The position numbers and the translations under genes are program-made. Of a DNA stretch of 64,000 bases, positions 13,071 through 25,300 are shown piece by piece. The stretch comes from Cristatella mucedo. Taxonomy: Eukaryota > Bryozoa > Phylactolaemata > Cristatellidae. Location: the NCBI GenBank assembly GCA_009760855.2, contig WPIO01000328.1, positions 1 to 64,000 on the forward strand. The letters are read 5' to 3'. Under the pieces are notes generated by a model. The model saw only the letters and a program-made list of their open reading frames with translations. It did not search any database and was not told the DNA's origin. Numbering within the stretch: the first letter of the stretch is position 1; every line of letters starts with the position of its first letter.

Positions 13071-15059
13071 AATTGTTATGTCTCCTATTGACTGAACTTT
13101 AAATTTAATCAGCATCACTTTAGCCTTTGTAAATTGTAGCAGAAGTGCTGTTATAAATGAGCGTACATTTCTTTATGAATAATTATCGATGACACTCTGA
13201 AGTAACACATACTGAGCAGGTGTTACACTAAGGATTTGCTGTGAGACTCAAATTCCAAATGTCTTTCTCTGTCGTCACGGCTTGCAATACAGTTTGACCT
13301 TACTTTTGGGTAGCCTTTCACGTGCTGACGCAATAAGTTTTTCTAATTAGTCAAATGGAAAATGTTCGCAATTTCAGCTCAGCCACTAATGGTATCGGCC
13401 TATGTATGGCACTATGAGCATATGTAGTTAGATAGTCTGTTCACACAACAAAACCAGCTATAACGATCCCACAGCTTCGATTCCACTTTTTGTTGTCTTT
13501 ATTATTACATTCTTTTGGCCGTCAAAAATCTGCTAAAGTGAATTGTGATATAACTGATTAGCACAGCCGCCAGCTCATTACTGGCTCACAGTCTAGTAGT
13601 GCATCACAAATTATTGTATCAGGTGAAGACCGGGACACCAATCGTGGTTCTAGTTAAACATTAGCTCTTTAGAGTCCTCCACATAGAAATCCAGATGGAA
13701 TTTGCCGCCTCCACAAATCTTTACGAATCTGTAAAAAACATATTTCCCTGACTATAATTGATAAAACAAAAGCTCGCATATCCACCGATTTCTTGGATAA
13801 TACCACTAGCTAGTTCGCACAATTACAACTGTGGATATAGAAAAAATACGGCCTGTCTTAAATGCACCAGCCTTGCGATGCACTGATCGGCACAAAGTAC
13901 CTCGATTTGGGAGATAAAAAACTTTAACGAGACAAGTTTGTATGATAGTCTATCTTTCAATGATCGTAGAACTGCTAACTCAGATCCGACTCAAGTATTG
14001 AGTCAAGCACAATTGAATCTAGACGGGCTCGGATAATTCTCGAGCTACTAACATATTATTAGCTCTTTGACAGTCTCCATGCAACAATCCTGTCGGGCAT
14101 TAGAGACGTAAGTGGTTTTGAGTGAACAACCAATCAATGTAATTCCATACGGATTAATTTAAAAGTCTGAAGCTAACGAACCTGAAAGTTTTCTGGAAAA
14201 TAACCAGAGTCACTTCTTAATTTTACGGCGATGATTACGAAGACAAAAAAACATCAGGCCCATCGTAAAATGCACTCGATTTGAGTCGTACTGAGGTGCA
14301 CAGATGACGACGAATCGCGAGATGACAAACAGACAAGAGAAAAGTCTGTAAGTTGTTTAGAATGCGATGTCCACGTGCAAACCTATAGCTGCTTAATCTT
14401 TGCTTAATTCGTTTGAAAGCGTCAAAGTACACGTTTAAAATAAGGTATTGTAATCCAATTCCAACCACTGGCCTTTTTGTATTTAGTTCGTTTAAGATTG
14501 GGCGAATAATTTCGAGAGACAAACATGTAATGCTACTTGCACCCTTGCTGGGTATTTTAATGACAGCACCAATAAATGGGAGATTTCCTGGCTCTTTAGA
14601 TAGCCCAAGTCGTATCATACAGGTGCGGAAAAAGAAACTTAACTTTTGTATCAGCAATTATCCTACCTCCAGCACGATTTATTTTAAAGCGACTCAGGAG
14701 GCAGAACATATCTCGCCACTGCTCCAGCTGAGATCTACGATAGAATCATTGACCTCCAACTAAAGAAGAGGGTGCGTAACATCCGAATCCGTAACGGAAT
14801 GTCTTACTAAAAGACGCTCTGAGTTTGATATCAGGAGATTTGAGACTTACTCTAGCCTTGCATCTGAATCACATGCTATTAGGCCTGTAGGCTCGCCAGG
14901 CGCACACTACTTATTGGCACAAACATCGTAATAACGCGTTTGCCAATGCATGAATAAGCCTTGGACAAGCTGAGATGCAGCATTTTACGTCAGTGGTTTG
15001 GTCAAGGCGTTGCTGTCAATTGCAGTTTATAGATTTCTTTTCTAAGAATAAAAGTTGCG

Positions 15060-18000
15060 TGTCAACTGATTAAACACTGCTACGCTTTTCGCGTTACGTT
15101 AGTTGTATTGAATTGAACAAGTTTCACGTGCTGAAAGATGGCGACGCTTTTTTGACGAGTTTTCAAAATAAAATCTCATTCCCAGGATTCCTAGCGTCTT
15201 CGTAGTTAGTTTGGTCTGGTCGTGATTGCCTATAAAAGTCCGTGCATCTTTTTTGACGGTTGGGCGTCTGTAAAATGACCACTCGACAGATTCAGATATC
15301 CTCTTGCTATAAAAAGTTTTAGTTCGACAAAGTGGTTCATGAGATATCCAGCGCTGATCTTTTTCATTCAAAACATTGAAAGAATCAAGCTGTGGTCTTT
15401 TGAATGAACATTGCTACAAAATTCAAATAATCCAAACAATGTCCTAGCAAGTGCTTAGGTCGAGCTGAGCTGCAGCACAAGTTTCCGCCGCCTCACATCC
15501 TCAGGCCTTTAGTGGAGGCGAAAGTGTAAGTTCTATAATTAAGTTTATAGACTGGGGCGTCTGATCAGCATCCAGCCTGTGGAACTCCTTTTCGCAATCT
15601 TAACTCAACGTCGTTTACCCTGCTGCTGCCGACTTAAGTGTATCGAGTCCATAATATCTGAGCTACTTCCAAGGTGCTCACTACCTCAACCGCTCTCGTG
15701 AGTAAGCACTTCTTCTCGCTTTGTCTTTTTCGCCTGACATTAGGTCAGGTGGCTAAACAATACAGTCCTATCGCCGCATATGTTTAGACTATGCCATTAA
15801 AAACTCTCCTGCGTAACAGCATCACAGAAATTGCGGCTACGATGAGTTAAGGTGGATATACAATATATTACATTACTCTTAACGTCGCTCCGCATTCGGA
15901 ATCCTGACGCTTGCTGACGTGGCGCAAGTTCGTCGGAGGAACGATGTTTACAATGGAAGTGATTCTAGCACACTTCCTATTTCTGTCCGTGAAGGTGTTT
16001 CTGGGGACAGGCTAAAATAGATTAATTTACATTACCTTACCTTAGCTTAAAGGGGTACAGCCTGCTCAATAGTAGGATTTTGAAATGATGAATCTTTGGT
16101 CCTGAGATAACTACGTAAGTAGGCAGAGCCAACATTTTTAATTTATAGCCCCCTGCAAAAAGAAACCAAGCATCATTGTCCATAAGCCCGTCCGAAAAAG
16201 TCCGTTGGGTGCAAATAACTTCTTGATGCCATTTCACACGAATATGCCTATTAGCTATTTTATTACCCTGAAACAAAATAGTAACCTCTCACCGCAATAT
16301 ATATATATATATATATATATTAAATATTTTTTTATTAGGCTACGACAAAGTAAACAGTCTGCTTCTTTAAGCACTGTACTGGTTTTCTTTCACTGCTAAT
16401 AAATTGCATTACTGATTCTGCATAATAATTATTTAACAGCATACTTTCTATGGCGACAGAAGAAAACTTAATACTATCACTGCCACTTGCAGCTTCAATA
16501 AAGAATTCCCCACCACAGGATTCCAACCCAAATCTCGGAACCAAGGTCGCGAAAAGCAACCGCTCTACCTAGAGTGCCGTTTTGACACTCACTAGGGCTG
16601 GAACCAACAACAGTGGCTAAATCTCTGTCAGGGCCAACAATTTAACCACTGAGTCTGCACAAACTTTACGTCCAGTGACAAATTAAATTATTAGTATTTT
16701 ACATCATGTAATTTTGATTTCATGGAATGAGGGAAAAAAGTTAAAATATAAAAGGCGGTATGCGAAGGCAATACTCAACTTATGACGTAGCATTAAAATC
16801 ATGACGGTATAGTTTATCCATTACATGGAAACAAATTAGAAGAAATATTAGATGATTACCTGCCTCATTTTTATCTAGCATTAAGAGTTTATTATATATA
16901 ACCGCTTCCCTGCTTGATGTCAGAAACAAAGAACCTATCACAGCATCCATCAGACTCACGACATCGGTTGGAAGCAGCTAGCGCCTTACGTCTTGCTCCA
17001 TAACGGCTTCCAGATAACCAATGCTTCTTGGAAGAATGGACGCAGAATGCCAATTCTAAGATCGATGCATACCTCAGTTAAGCATACAATCTAGGGTTTC
17101 TTGGCTGTATAGCATTACCTCCAACGAAAAGTTTGAACTTTCTAGCAATCGAAGCTCTCAGAGGTGCTTGTCTTCGGTGCAACTTGTTTCCACTAGGCAG
17201 GTGAATGAAGCTGATAATTGACGAGAGTGAGAGCTGATTCTTCAACAGACTAGAAACCGGAATATATAAGACAATCCACATAAGTCAAGAAGGACGAGAT
17301 TATGCTAATTTTAAGGCTCAACAGTACAGCTGCAATGCCGCAGACTACGCTGCTACGTTTTTTTAACTAACTTTGAGGTTGGCAACTTACGTAGCCAGCT
17401 CACTGACTCCACATTAATTCTTCACTGATAAGCGGATTAAATAGAGCTGTAGTCAAAAGCTGTGCCCTTTAGTTACTGTTGAAGCCGAACAGAACAAGCG
17501 GATGTCACGCTAGAGAGTGATTTTAGTGATTTTACGACACTTAAAAAGCCCCAATGGCTTTCGGTATCGCAAAGGCTGGAAATTCAGAGTTAGCTTAGTA
17601 TCTGAGGGGAAAAGTTATCTATTTGTGATGCCGCGATCTATACCTATTTGGTGACTTTACATGGCTTGCGGTGCCGTGAGCTCGGCTGACGAGATTATAT
17701 GCCCATACGTGAGTCATCCCGTGCCGCCGGGGTAGTCGGCCCATTCCTGAATCGACAAGTCAGTCTCAGTGGGCCCGTGGCATTAGATGTACTACCATAT
17801 TTAGGCTCGGTCAAATGAGCACGTTTTTGCCCGTTTGGTTTAGATATGATCTAACCGGCACCGCGTATGCCACGAATATTGGCACTTTCCCAAAGCTATC
17901 CGTCTATAAATGAGAAAACTGCCTAGTTTTTCCGTTTCGGCTAACTGCTGGCTACGGATCTTCGCCAAATTAGTTTGGCCCTTAGACGAAAACTCGACGG

Positions 18001-18990
18001 GCCTAACCAATTCGTAAAATTTGCGAAGTCACTCCAAGATTTCTAAGATTTTCTTCACTAAGCCACTTCTCTTACTCAAATAATTAAGGACATCCAGCGT
18101 GCACTGTTGATAGTCGACGGCTGAGCTAAACTGCTCCGTTCGTCCGGTCTGGTCGAGAAGGGGATCGCGACGCCGCAAGACTTCCGAAAGAGCCTAATTG
18201 GCTTCCTAACCTGAATTGAATCAACTCAAGGATTCTCAACATGTTTTTCTTTGATGCGTTACTTCACCCGTTTTACTCATCTGTCCTCTTTTATCACCCT
18301 CTGTCATGTGCTAGCACGTCACCAGCTCCGCGGCGTCTAGTCGTCTCGCCGTCCGTCACACTAATTAGAGATGAAGTTTGCCATTTTAGGCATCGTGCTC
18401 GTTACCACTAGCCAATCAATCTAGCTTTCATTGTCGCAAATTCAAGTTCCCAGACAGAGGTTTTGTTCTTTGAAGGTGCAATACAAATATGTAAAGAGTG
18501 GTATTATTAGTTTTTGGAGATCAAACCCTCTGCTCAGAACTATGGTACGTCAGTAGCACGCTTTAGAAAAAGAGTGCTACTTGCAATGATTTGACATCTC
18601 ATAAGTGTCAGCTGGAGGCACGTCTCTTAAAGTAAGTTATTTTGCTGACGTCCTGGTTGCTGCGATCTTGTCCTGTTACGCTCCAAATTAATTTTCATGC
18701 TCGTGCGTGCACAATTCAGCACGCGGTACTATCCAGACTATCCCTGACATATCCCAGCTACCCGGCGGCCATGATTGCATTTATGTTTGCTTTACCACTC
18801 TAGCGTAAGCACGATCGTCATGTTTTTTCGCTTAATTGAAGCGAGGCATGCGTGTGACCCCGCGGACATCGATTTACTTGCTAGTCACTGCAAAGCAGCC
18901 GAATAGAGATTAAGCATTCTTAGGTTGCGACGTGAATCATCCGTATCAATTACTCGTACCAATTATTGTTGCAAGTCAAGTGCTTAATAT
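15060..18990 (+). other. Unrecognised non-coding stretch
   Basis: AT-rich up to about 17.3 kb, then more balanced. It contains an (AT)n run at 16298-16322 and one SINE; I see no supported gene. Confidence 0.4.
16420..16590 (-). mobile_element. Degenerate SINE, family 1
   Basis: The minus strand reads GGCACTCTAGGTAGAGCGG, a B-box-like GGGTTGGAATCCTG, and the tail TCTTCTGTCGCCATAGAAAG. Confidence 0.55.
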
Positions 18991-18999
18991 ATCTTTGAA

Positions 19000-20200
19000 T
19001 TTTCACTGTAAAGTTGAGAAAATTTGTTGAATGACCACAATACTTGAGAATTGCCGATCAAGTCGGCGGCAGTTCGGCACGCGACAGGTGACCGGAAGAA
19101 ACAGAAGTGGAATGGGCCACCGACTTGGGCAGCCGTCGCGTCAGCCCCCCCCCCGCCCACTTTCACCCCGGCTCGTGCGACCTCGGACGGCGCTCCGTGT
19201 TGGCCGCTCAATGCAGAAACACGAAGATCCAGGTCATGCATTCGCTCTGGGGCGCTAAGCACCCAAAACGCCACAGCTCGACGTGCCCACTATTTTCCTC
19301 CAAGGGAATTTAAGGCTTTGTGCTGCAGCAAGCCTGACACTGCCGCCTGCCAGCGGCTACATATGACCGCCCTGAGTTTTAGCTGAAGATGCGTAGAAGA
19401 TTCTGGTTACTTTTATCTGCTGTCATTATCCGCTAAAACAGTTTGTCCCGTTACGCTAGTGCCTGCTCGGCGTGCCTGCTCGTCACGATCCTAGACGCGA
19501 TGATAGCCAGAGGCCTGACTACGCGGTGGCCTTGAGTGCAGTCGTGTTAGCTTTAGCACGCCAGCATTAGTACGAGCCTAATCTTCTTGCGACACTTTGA
19601 AACTGCGAGTGCCGCCGACACCGTCTACGTCGACTCGCTGGAAGATTATTCCCAAGTACCCGGATAGAGATTACATCATCTTAAGTTACGGTGGAAATCA
19701 TGTGTTCTAATAACGTGTACCCAATGGAAAATACGTCATCTTAAGTAACGGTGGAAATCACGTGTTCTAAAAACGTGTAGTCGCCGCTCGAGCGCCGCTG
19801 CTCGACGTGCTAGCCATTTTAGTCCATCTCAATTTAGGGCTTTGTGCTGCAGCACGGCATGACATAGCCGCCGGCCGGCGGCTACATCCGACCGTCTTCA
19901 CTCCTTGGCTAGCGCTGCTGCTGCTCATTGAAAAGTACACCTAGGACGCCAGCTGGCTCGCCCGCCAGTGCGTGTTTATTTTGTGCCTCGCTCGCCCGCC
20001 TCACCCAGCACGCAGCCAATCGCGACGAGAGAGAGAGAGAGAGAGCAAACATGAGCGACGCCGAAGGGCCGCTTTCTAGCCTATCGTTTAGTGACGCGCA
20101 GCTGCTCCGTCGCCGAGCTCGCTCGAGCGGACGCGTGCCGCCAGCGCCGGTGGTGGCATAAAAGCGTCAGCACGAACAAGGCGGCGGCAAGCCGACGACA
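19000..20200 (+). promoter_or_regulatory. CpG-rich upstream region of locus A with internal duplication
   Basis: This stretch is visibly richer in CpG than the AT-rich flanks and directly precedes the signal-peptide exon, so it is the likely promoter area. No TATA box was recognised. It has direct duplications: the block around 19270-19380 (TTTGTGCTGCAGCA core) recurs at about 19800-19910, and a block of about 48 bp at 19672-19718 recurs at 19732-19779. Short ORFs here look like chance. Confidence 0.4.
20051..20161 (+). promoter_or_regulatory. Upstream ORF in presumed 5' leader of locus A
   Basis: An ATG with A at -3 (aacATGAGC) opens 36 codons (MSDAEGPLSSLSF...) ending in TAA at 20161, 38 bases before the signal-peptide ATG. 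If the transcript starts upstream, this would be a uORF that could dampen translation. It could equally lie outside the mRNA. A GA run (about 20029-20044) sits just before it. Confidence 0.35.
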
Positions 20201-20284
20201 TGCAGAGGCAGCAGCGGCTGCTTTGTGGTCGCCTTGCCCGGCTCCTGCGGCTGCTCTGCCTCCTGCTGCTTTTCACCTCCAGAG
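20200..20284 (+). CDS. Locus A exon 1: signal peptide
   Basis: The ATG at 20200 opens about 28 codons with a basic start ([14 protein letters not shown]) and then a Leu/Cys-rich hydrophobic core ([11 protein letters not shown]), ending TSRG. This is a typical signal peptide followed by a cleavage-like small-residue stretch. The exon ends at a strong donor, AGAG|GTGAGA, leaving one base of a codon (phase 1). That fits the acceptor of the PAN exon at 22518. A purine at -3 (gacATG) supports this start. An upstream ATG at 20051 in good context begins a separate short ORF ending at 20161. Confidence 0.75.
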
Positions 20285-22277
20285 GTGAGAGAGCGCGAAG
20301 CAGTCGCTGCCGAGCGTCCAGCAGCGGGTCTCTGAAGAGTGGCGGTCGTAGCCAGTTGCCTGGTCGTCGCTGTTGCCCCCACCGCCACTCGTCGCGGTGC
20401 TGACAGCCACTGCAGAGCTTCTCAGCGGCCATGTGAAGTGCTAATACATTCAACTATTTTCGAATCTGTATTTGATCCGTGAATAATGACCTCGTAGCGT
20501 GGCTTGTCTAAATTTATGTCGTATTTGGAGCTCGTACGGCAACTTCTATGACTTAGCTCTATTCAAGTGGCCGCCAGTCACACGAGCCTCAAATTTAAAG
20601 AACATTCGGAGAACACTCCTTAGAGAACATTCTTAGAACACGCATCAGATACCTCAAATCCTTCATTTCGTTGGATCTGAAAATAATTCGTTGTGTTCCC
20701 ACGTGATCCGCAACTGCCTTTAAACGCAAAGATACGACGGAAAGTAACAGGTGGTTTGCAAATGGCGCGCTCTCTGTGGAAATTACTTTCTGACTAACTG
20801 TGATTGACGACAAGCGGTGCGTCAGACTTTGCCAAATACGTTGCGTTCGACGACGGAACGTTCGGCGACGAACCAAATTCAAACGACAGATTTACCGCGG
20901 GCAGCTCGGGCACCGCATGTGTCGTCACTTGTTCGCAACGTGCACGCTCTCTATATTAGTCGGGTCAGTGCTGAGTGATTTAAGCCACAAAGCCACCGAG
21001 TCGGCCAAAGTCAGTGACGCAATGGCCTACATGGGGCCGCAGCTCACAAGAGCGCCACGATCAGGCATTTTTCAATAGGCCCGCGTTTAAAAATCTTAAG
21101 CAGCGAGATTTTTATAAAATCTGTACAATTAAATGCTGAATCATTCTCACAGTAACTATGGGGCCTCCTTAACATTAAATAATACTCCTGAAATCTGCAC
21201 GGTAGTCGCAGCTGATAATTAATATGGACGGCAAGTGGTCATGTATTATAGCAGCAGGCCCTGTGCGAATTTGGTCAGCTTCACAATCCCTCGTGTTTCA
21301 TAATGAGGTTCATAATGAGCTATGAGGTGCAACTGACATAAAGGAAGTTTCACAATGCTACATTAAGTCCTCGCATGGTGGGATCTGTAAAAATGTCTGA
21401 ATGGTCAAATTAATATATTATTAATTTATAAAGGTCCGTACAGGGACGCCGAGAACGTCATAAAAAGTAATAAATACGTTTGCATCTATGCTAGTCTACA
21501 AAACATGGCTGTCGTTTGCTGCAGATCTACGTCGCTGCACCTTAGAGCAGACTCTTCCGCCCCTGATCCCCCCACAACGGAACGGCGAGACGATTACTCA
21601 TCGCTGGCACTGAGGCTAAGCCTAACAAGGCGCCTATATGGTGCAGTCACTTCCGATAAGTTCAATTCGCCCTTTTCACTAGCCTAAATAAGCTTCGTCG
21701 ATAAACTTATGTCTACGGCAGTCTTACTGCCTAGTGAAATATCTGCGAATAGTCGGCCTTCAAACGGTCTTGCATACGCCACGAATTTGGAATTGCTATC
21801 TATGTGCTGGTTTCTTTCCATTGCCGCCGCCGCATAGTCCGCTGCTTACACAGTGCGCCTGCTCGAACCACCGCGAAATACGCACTAGTCGTTCTTGTTA
21901 GTAAGACGGCTAAGATTTGACCAAGTTTTGCAGACTGAAACTGAGAAACAGACGGTGACGCCTTTCAGGTGTCGTCGAGTGTGGCCGTCATAGGTTACTC
22001 GTCGGCAAGAGCTAATGCCGCTTCGAGCTCAGCTTTTGCGACCCATCGGTGCGGAGGCCGCCGCATCAGGTTTATTACGCCGGGAAAGGAAGCATTTGAA
22101 ATTCTTTTCCAATCACCGCTCCCAAACATTGCTTCGTACGATATCGGCCGGCTCATTCTATCATGAGTAAAATTAACTGCAAACATTATCGCTGTTTCGC
22201 CGCGTCACCATGGAGCATTATGCGAAAGTAAATTCCCATTATTCTTATCGTATATATATATATGTGTGTGTGTGTGC

Positions 22278-22324
<47 letters not shown>

Positions 22325-25300
22325 TTTCTCATTTGACGACCACGAAGCCTAGATTTAGCACGTGCGGACATCGGGCACCTCAATGTGCCGTTACGCCAGA
22401 GGCGTAGCCGCAGCTACGCTCACGCTCAGCTGCTCTTGGCCAGTGGCGGCTTCGGCGGCTGCGGCAGCGGCGCCTGCGGAGGTGCTGCATGCGGGCGGCG
22501 ATTATGACGGCTTGTAGGAGCACAGAGCACAAAGATGCGCTTTGACGTCCTCCACGGAGACACTATGACGATCGCCTTGCTTCGACCACAGGCCAGCGTG
22601 CCAGGGCCACTGGCGGCCTCGTTAAAGCACTGTGCCAGCCGGTGCTTCGCCGCCGACGACACCGCCGGATCGCAGTGCACAGCCGCCAGCTACTGGCCGT
22701 CTACCGACACCTGCGACCTCACAACTGGGGGCGGCGAATCTCAGGCGAGCGGGCGCAATGCCCGCCTTCTCTACAACACCGGTGAGCAGCAACGTCCAGC
22801 GGGCTGTGACACATAACACAACATAACATAACATAGCCCTCCGCATAACCCGTCGTCGGGCTGGATAGTGCGATCGAGCCACAAGTCTCTGGGCTCCAAC
22901 ATCAAAACCTTCATTTTAAGCTACGCCGGCCAAGCCCAGTCTATGCACACGAGACGGCTGCTGGCGTCGAGTGATCTAGCTCTCCCCTCCCGGTGCACTC
23001 TTTCGGAAACCCTTATATTCCATGCACGTGTTGTTTTTTGCACTGTCGGGCCATCGTTCGTTCCGAACCGCCCGACAGCTGGCTGCAGTTCGCGGTGGAT
23101 GGATGTCCCCACAGATGCCGCCAATGCATGGATTTGGGCTGGACTGCCTAAACATCTGCCGAGTCATCGTCTGCCCTTCCGCTGGTCTTGAGCTTGCGGC
23201 TGCTTAGACAGTCAGAGGGCCCTCGAAGGGTCTTTGCAGTCTGCGAAGTCAGGTTCCCCCACACGGGCAAATGACCTGCAGTGCTGTCGAAGGAGTGCCG
23301 ACGTTCGAGCGATGACGGTCGAGTTGCTATATTTTTTGGCTTGTTTTGTTGGCATGTTTATATGTTTTAGTATGCATTTTTTTGAATGATCGTAGCGGTT
23401 TCAGCCATTGAGATGCCCAATTTTTAATAAGGCGCATGCTTACATTCAATGTCAGGTATGCGCTTGGAAACGGTGGTGGCCCTTCACTTGTTGACGAAAA
23501 AACCATTACGTCTGCTTTTATGTCCATTTTGACTGTGACATTTCACTGCTTCAGGACCCCCACCTCCCAATCGCCTCTCCTACGACAGACAACCTAAGAC
23601 ACCACGGGCCACGTCCTTCCGCCGCTGCACGTAATCGGCTTCAGCCTTCGGTAGAGCTAAACTAAACAATTAAACTTTGAATCGGTTCTCTCAGTAATTT
23701 TTTGACTCTTATCGACAAAGAATAATCCTATAATGTTTACTTTAGTCATAAATAGTAGCAACATAAACAGCAAGGAGTAATGTTTTGCAGCTGCACGCTC
23801 TGTGAAAATTTGGTCAGCTTCACGTTTTGAGCCGTAATGGCACACTAGGTAAGGCGGTTGGTTTCACGACGTTGAACCCGAGGTCGCGGAATCAATTCCT
23901 GCAGTAGGTGGTTTTCTTTTGCGACTACAAGCTGTGTTAATAGCCGTAATTGCTCTTCTGTCACTATGCAAAAAAGAGGCTGTTTAATCAGCTAGGATTT
24001 ATTACTATTCACAATGCCTCGTGTTTTACATTGCTACGAGGTGCAACTGACACAAAAGAAGTTTTACACATTAGGTCCTCGCAAGGTGGGCTCTATAAAA
24101 ACGTTCGAATGGTCAAAATTATATATTATTAATTTATAAAGGTCCATACGAAGACGTTCTACAAAGACATTCTATAAAGACGCGAGCGGGCGCGACGCAC
24201 GCCTTCTCCTCAGAATCCGTGAGAGGCGCCATCTAGCCGGCTAGTGACCGGAAGTGCTATTGGGCAAGCACTAAAGTTGGAGACAGGCGAGATTTTCTTT
24301 TAATCAGTCTCGGTAGGTCATCGTTGCGTTTTCTACTCCTGTGATGTATAGCTGGTGATAGCGGCGAATGTGTTTTTGCTCAGCCGAGCGGATGAATTGA
24401 AATGGTGGCAGGCCTTCGCTCTTCGACGAACGAACATTTACATCTGCTTTTAGATCCGTTCTGACTGAAACATTTGACCAATCAAGTGCCCGCACCTCTC
24501 AATATCGTGTCCTGTGAGGCCAATGGCCACGCTCTCACGCCATCGCATGCACTCCGCTCCAGCCTTTGTTGCGTCGGTGAAGCTGAAGACCCTTCGAAAC
24601 TACTCCCGTAATTACTTCCGCAAGCTACTTTCACAACAATATACGAATACAAATATGCAAAAATACCACTATTAAAAAGTTAAAAGTTGCCGGCAAATGC
24701 ATATCTGAGTATCTTTTTCTACCTCCATAATAAAAGCGATTTTTCCTAGATTACCCTGAAGTTCTAGCAAGTGAGAAGCTAAGATTAGAAAAATATGACC
24801 GTGTGCAATTCCTATTAGAAGCAAAAGTAAAGCAGACGACAAAATAACGAGCAAAACTCGCCGTGTAACCACGGCTTTTTTGGACTGCCTGCTGACCCTG
24901 AGGTATGTTGGGCGGATTGATTTCAACATAAGGACGCTGGCCATGTGTCCTGCTGCTCCTGTCGCTGCCATGAAAATACCTCGGCTCATGCAAACTGTAC
25001 AATTGGTGCGCTTATTGTAATAAACTACCTAAATGTTGGAATCTAATTTTGTATACGAGATCTTCTTGGGCTCTAACTGCTGGAAAGTACTCTATCAGGT
25101 CCAATAGATTCACTAGTCAGCCGCCCAGTTTATCGTTTCTGATGTTAGCATGCTGCCGGAGCATCAATGCCCTAAAGGAACGCGTTGGTCGCCAAGCTTT
25201 CGCCATGCTTTGACCCCATCGTCTGTCTTTCACAGGCACCAATATGCAGCAGCAGCTGCCACAGTCGTCTTTGCTAACTGTATCACTATCGATTGGCGCG

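Larger units (their letters stand above)
700..15060. repeat. Degenerate tandem array of complex units, about 4.2 kb
   Basis: Several landmarks recur in the same order. One, around GCTCGCCAGGTGCACACTAC, is found near 950, 3490, 7073 and 14889. A second, around CTATCAGCATCAC.CTAGCCT and TGAATTGTAGC, is near 4680, 8820 and 13110, with a related piece after 2640. Spacing of the second landmark is about 4.15 and 4.29 kb. Units also share a SINE (4198, 7799) and a following minus-strand LINE fragment (5240-6250, 9385-10500). Divergence is high, with many indels, and no coding region is recognised. Confidence 0.6.

Noticed and set aside
14235-14763. Overlapping ORFs of 140 (-) and 116 (+) codons
   Set aside because: They lie in the diverged repeat array, show no recognisable domain, and related units (for example near 6400-6760) do not keep the frame.
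20595-21078. Arg-rich ORFs on both strands in intron 1 of locus A
   Set aside because: No paralogue, no domain, and the position is intronic in the best gene model.
24672-25002. Minus-strand ORFs of 83-105 codons in intron 2 of locus A
   Set aside because: The equivalent B sequence (about 49130-49430) does not keep the frame; no domain.
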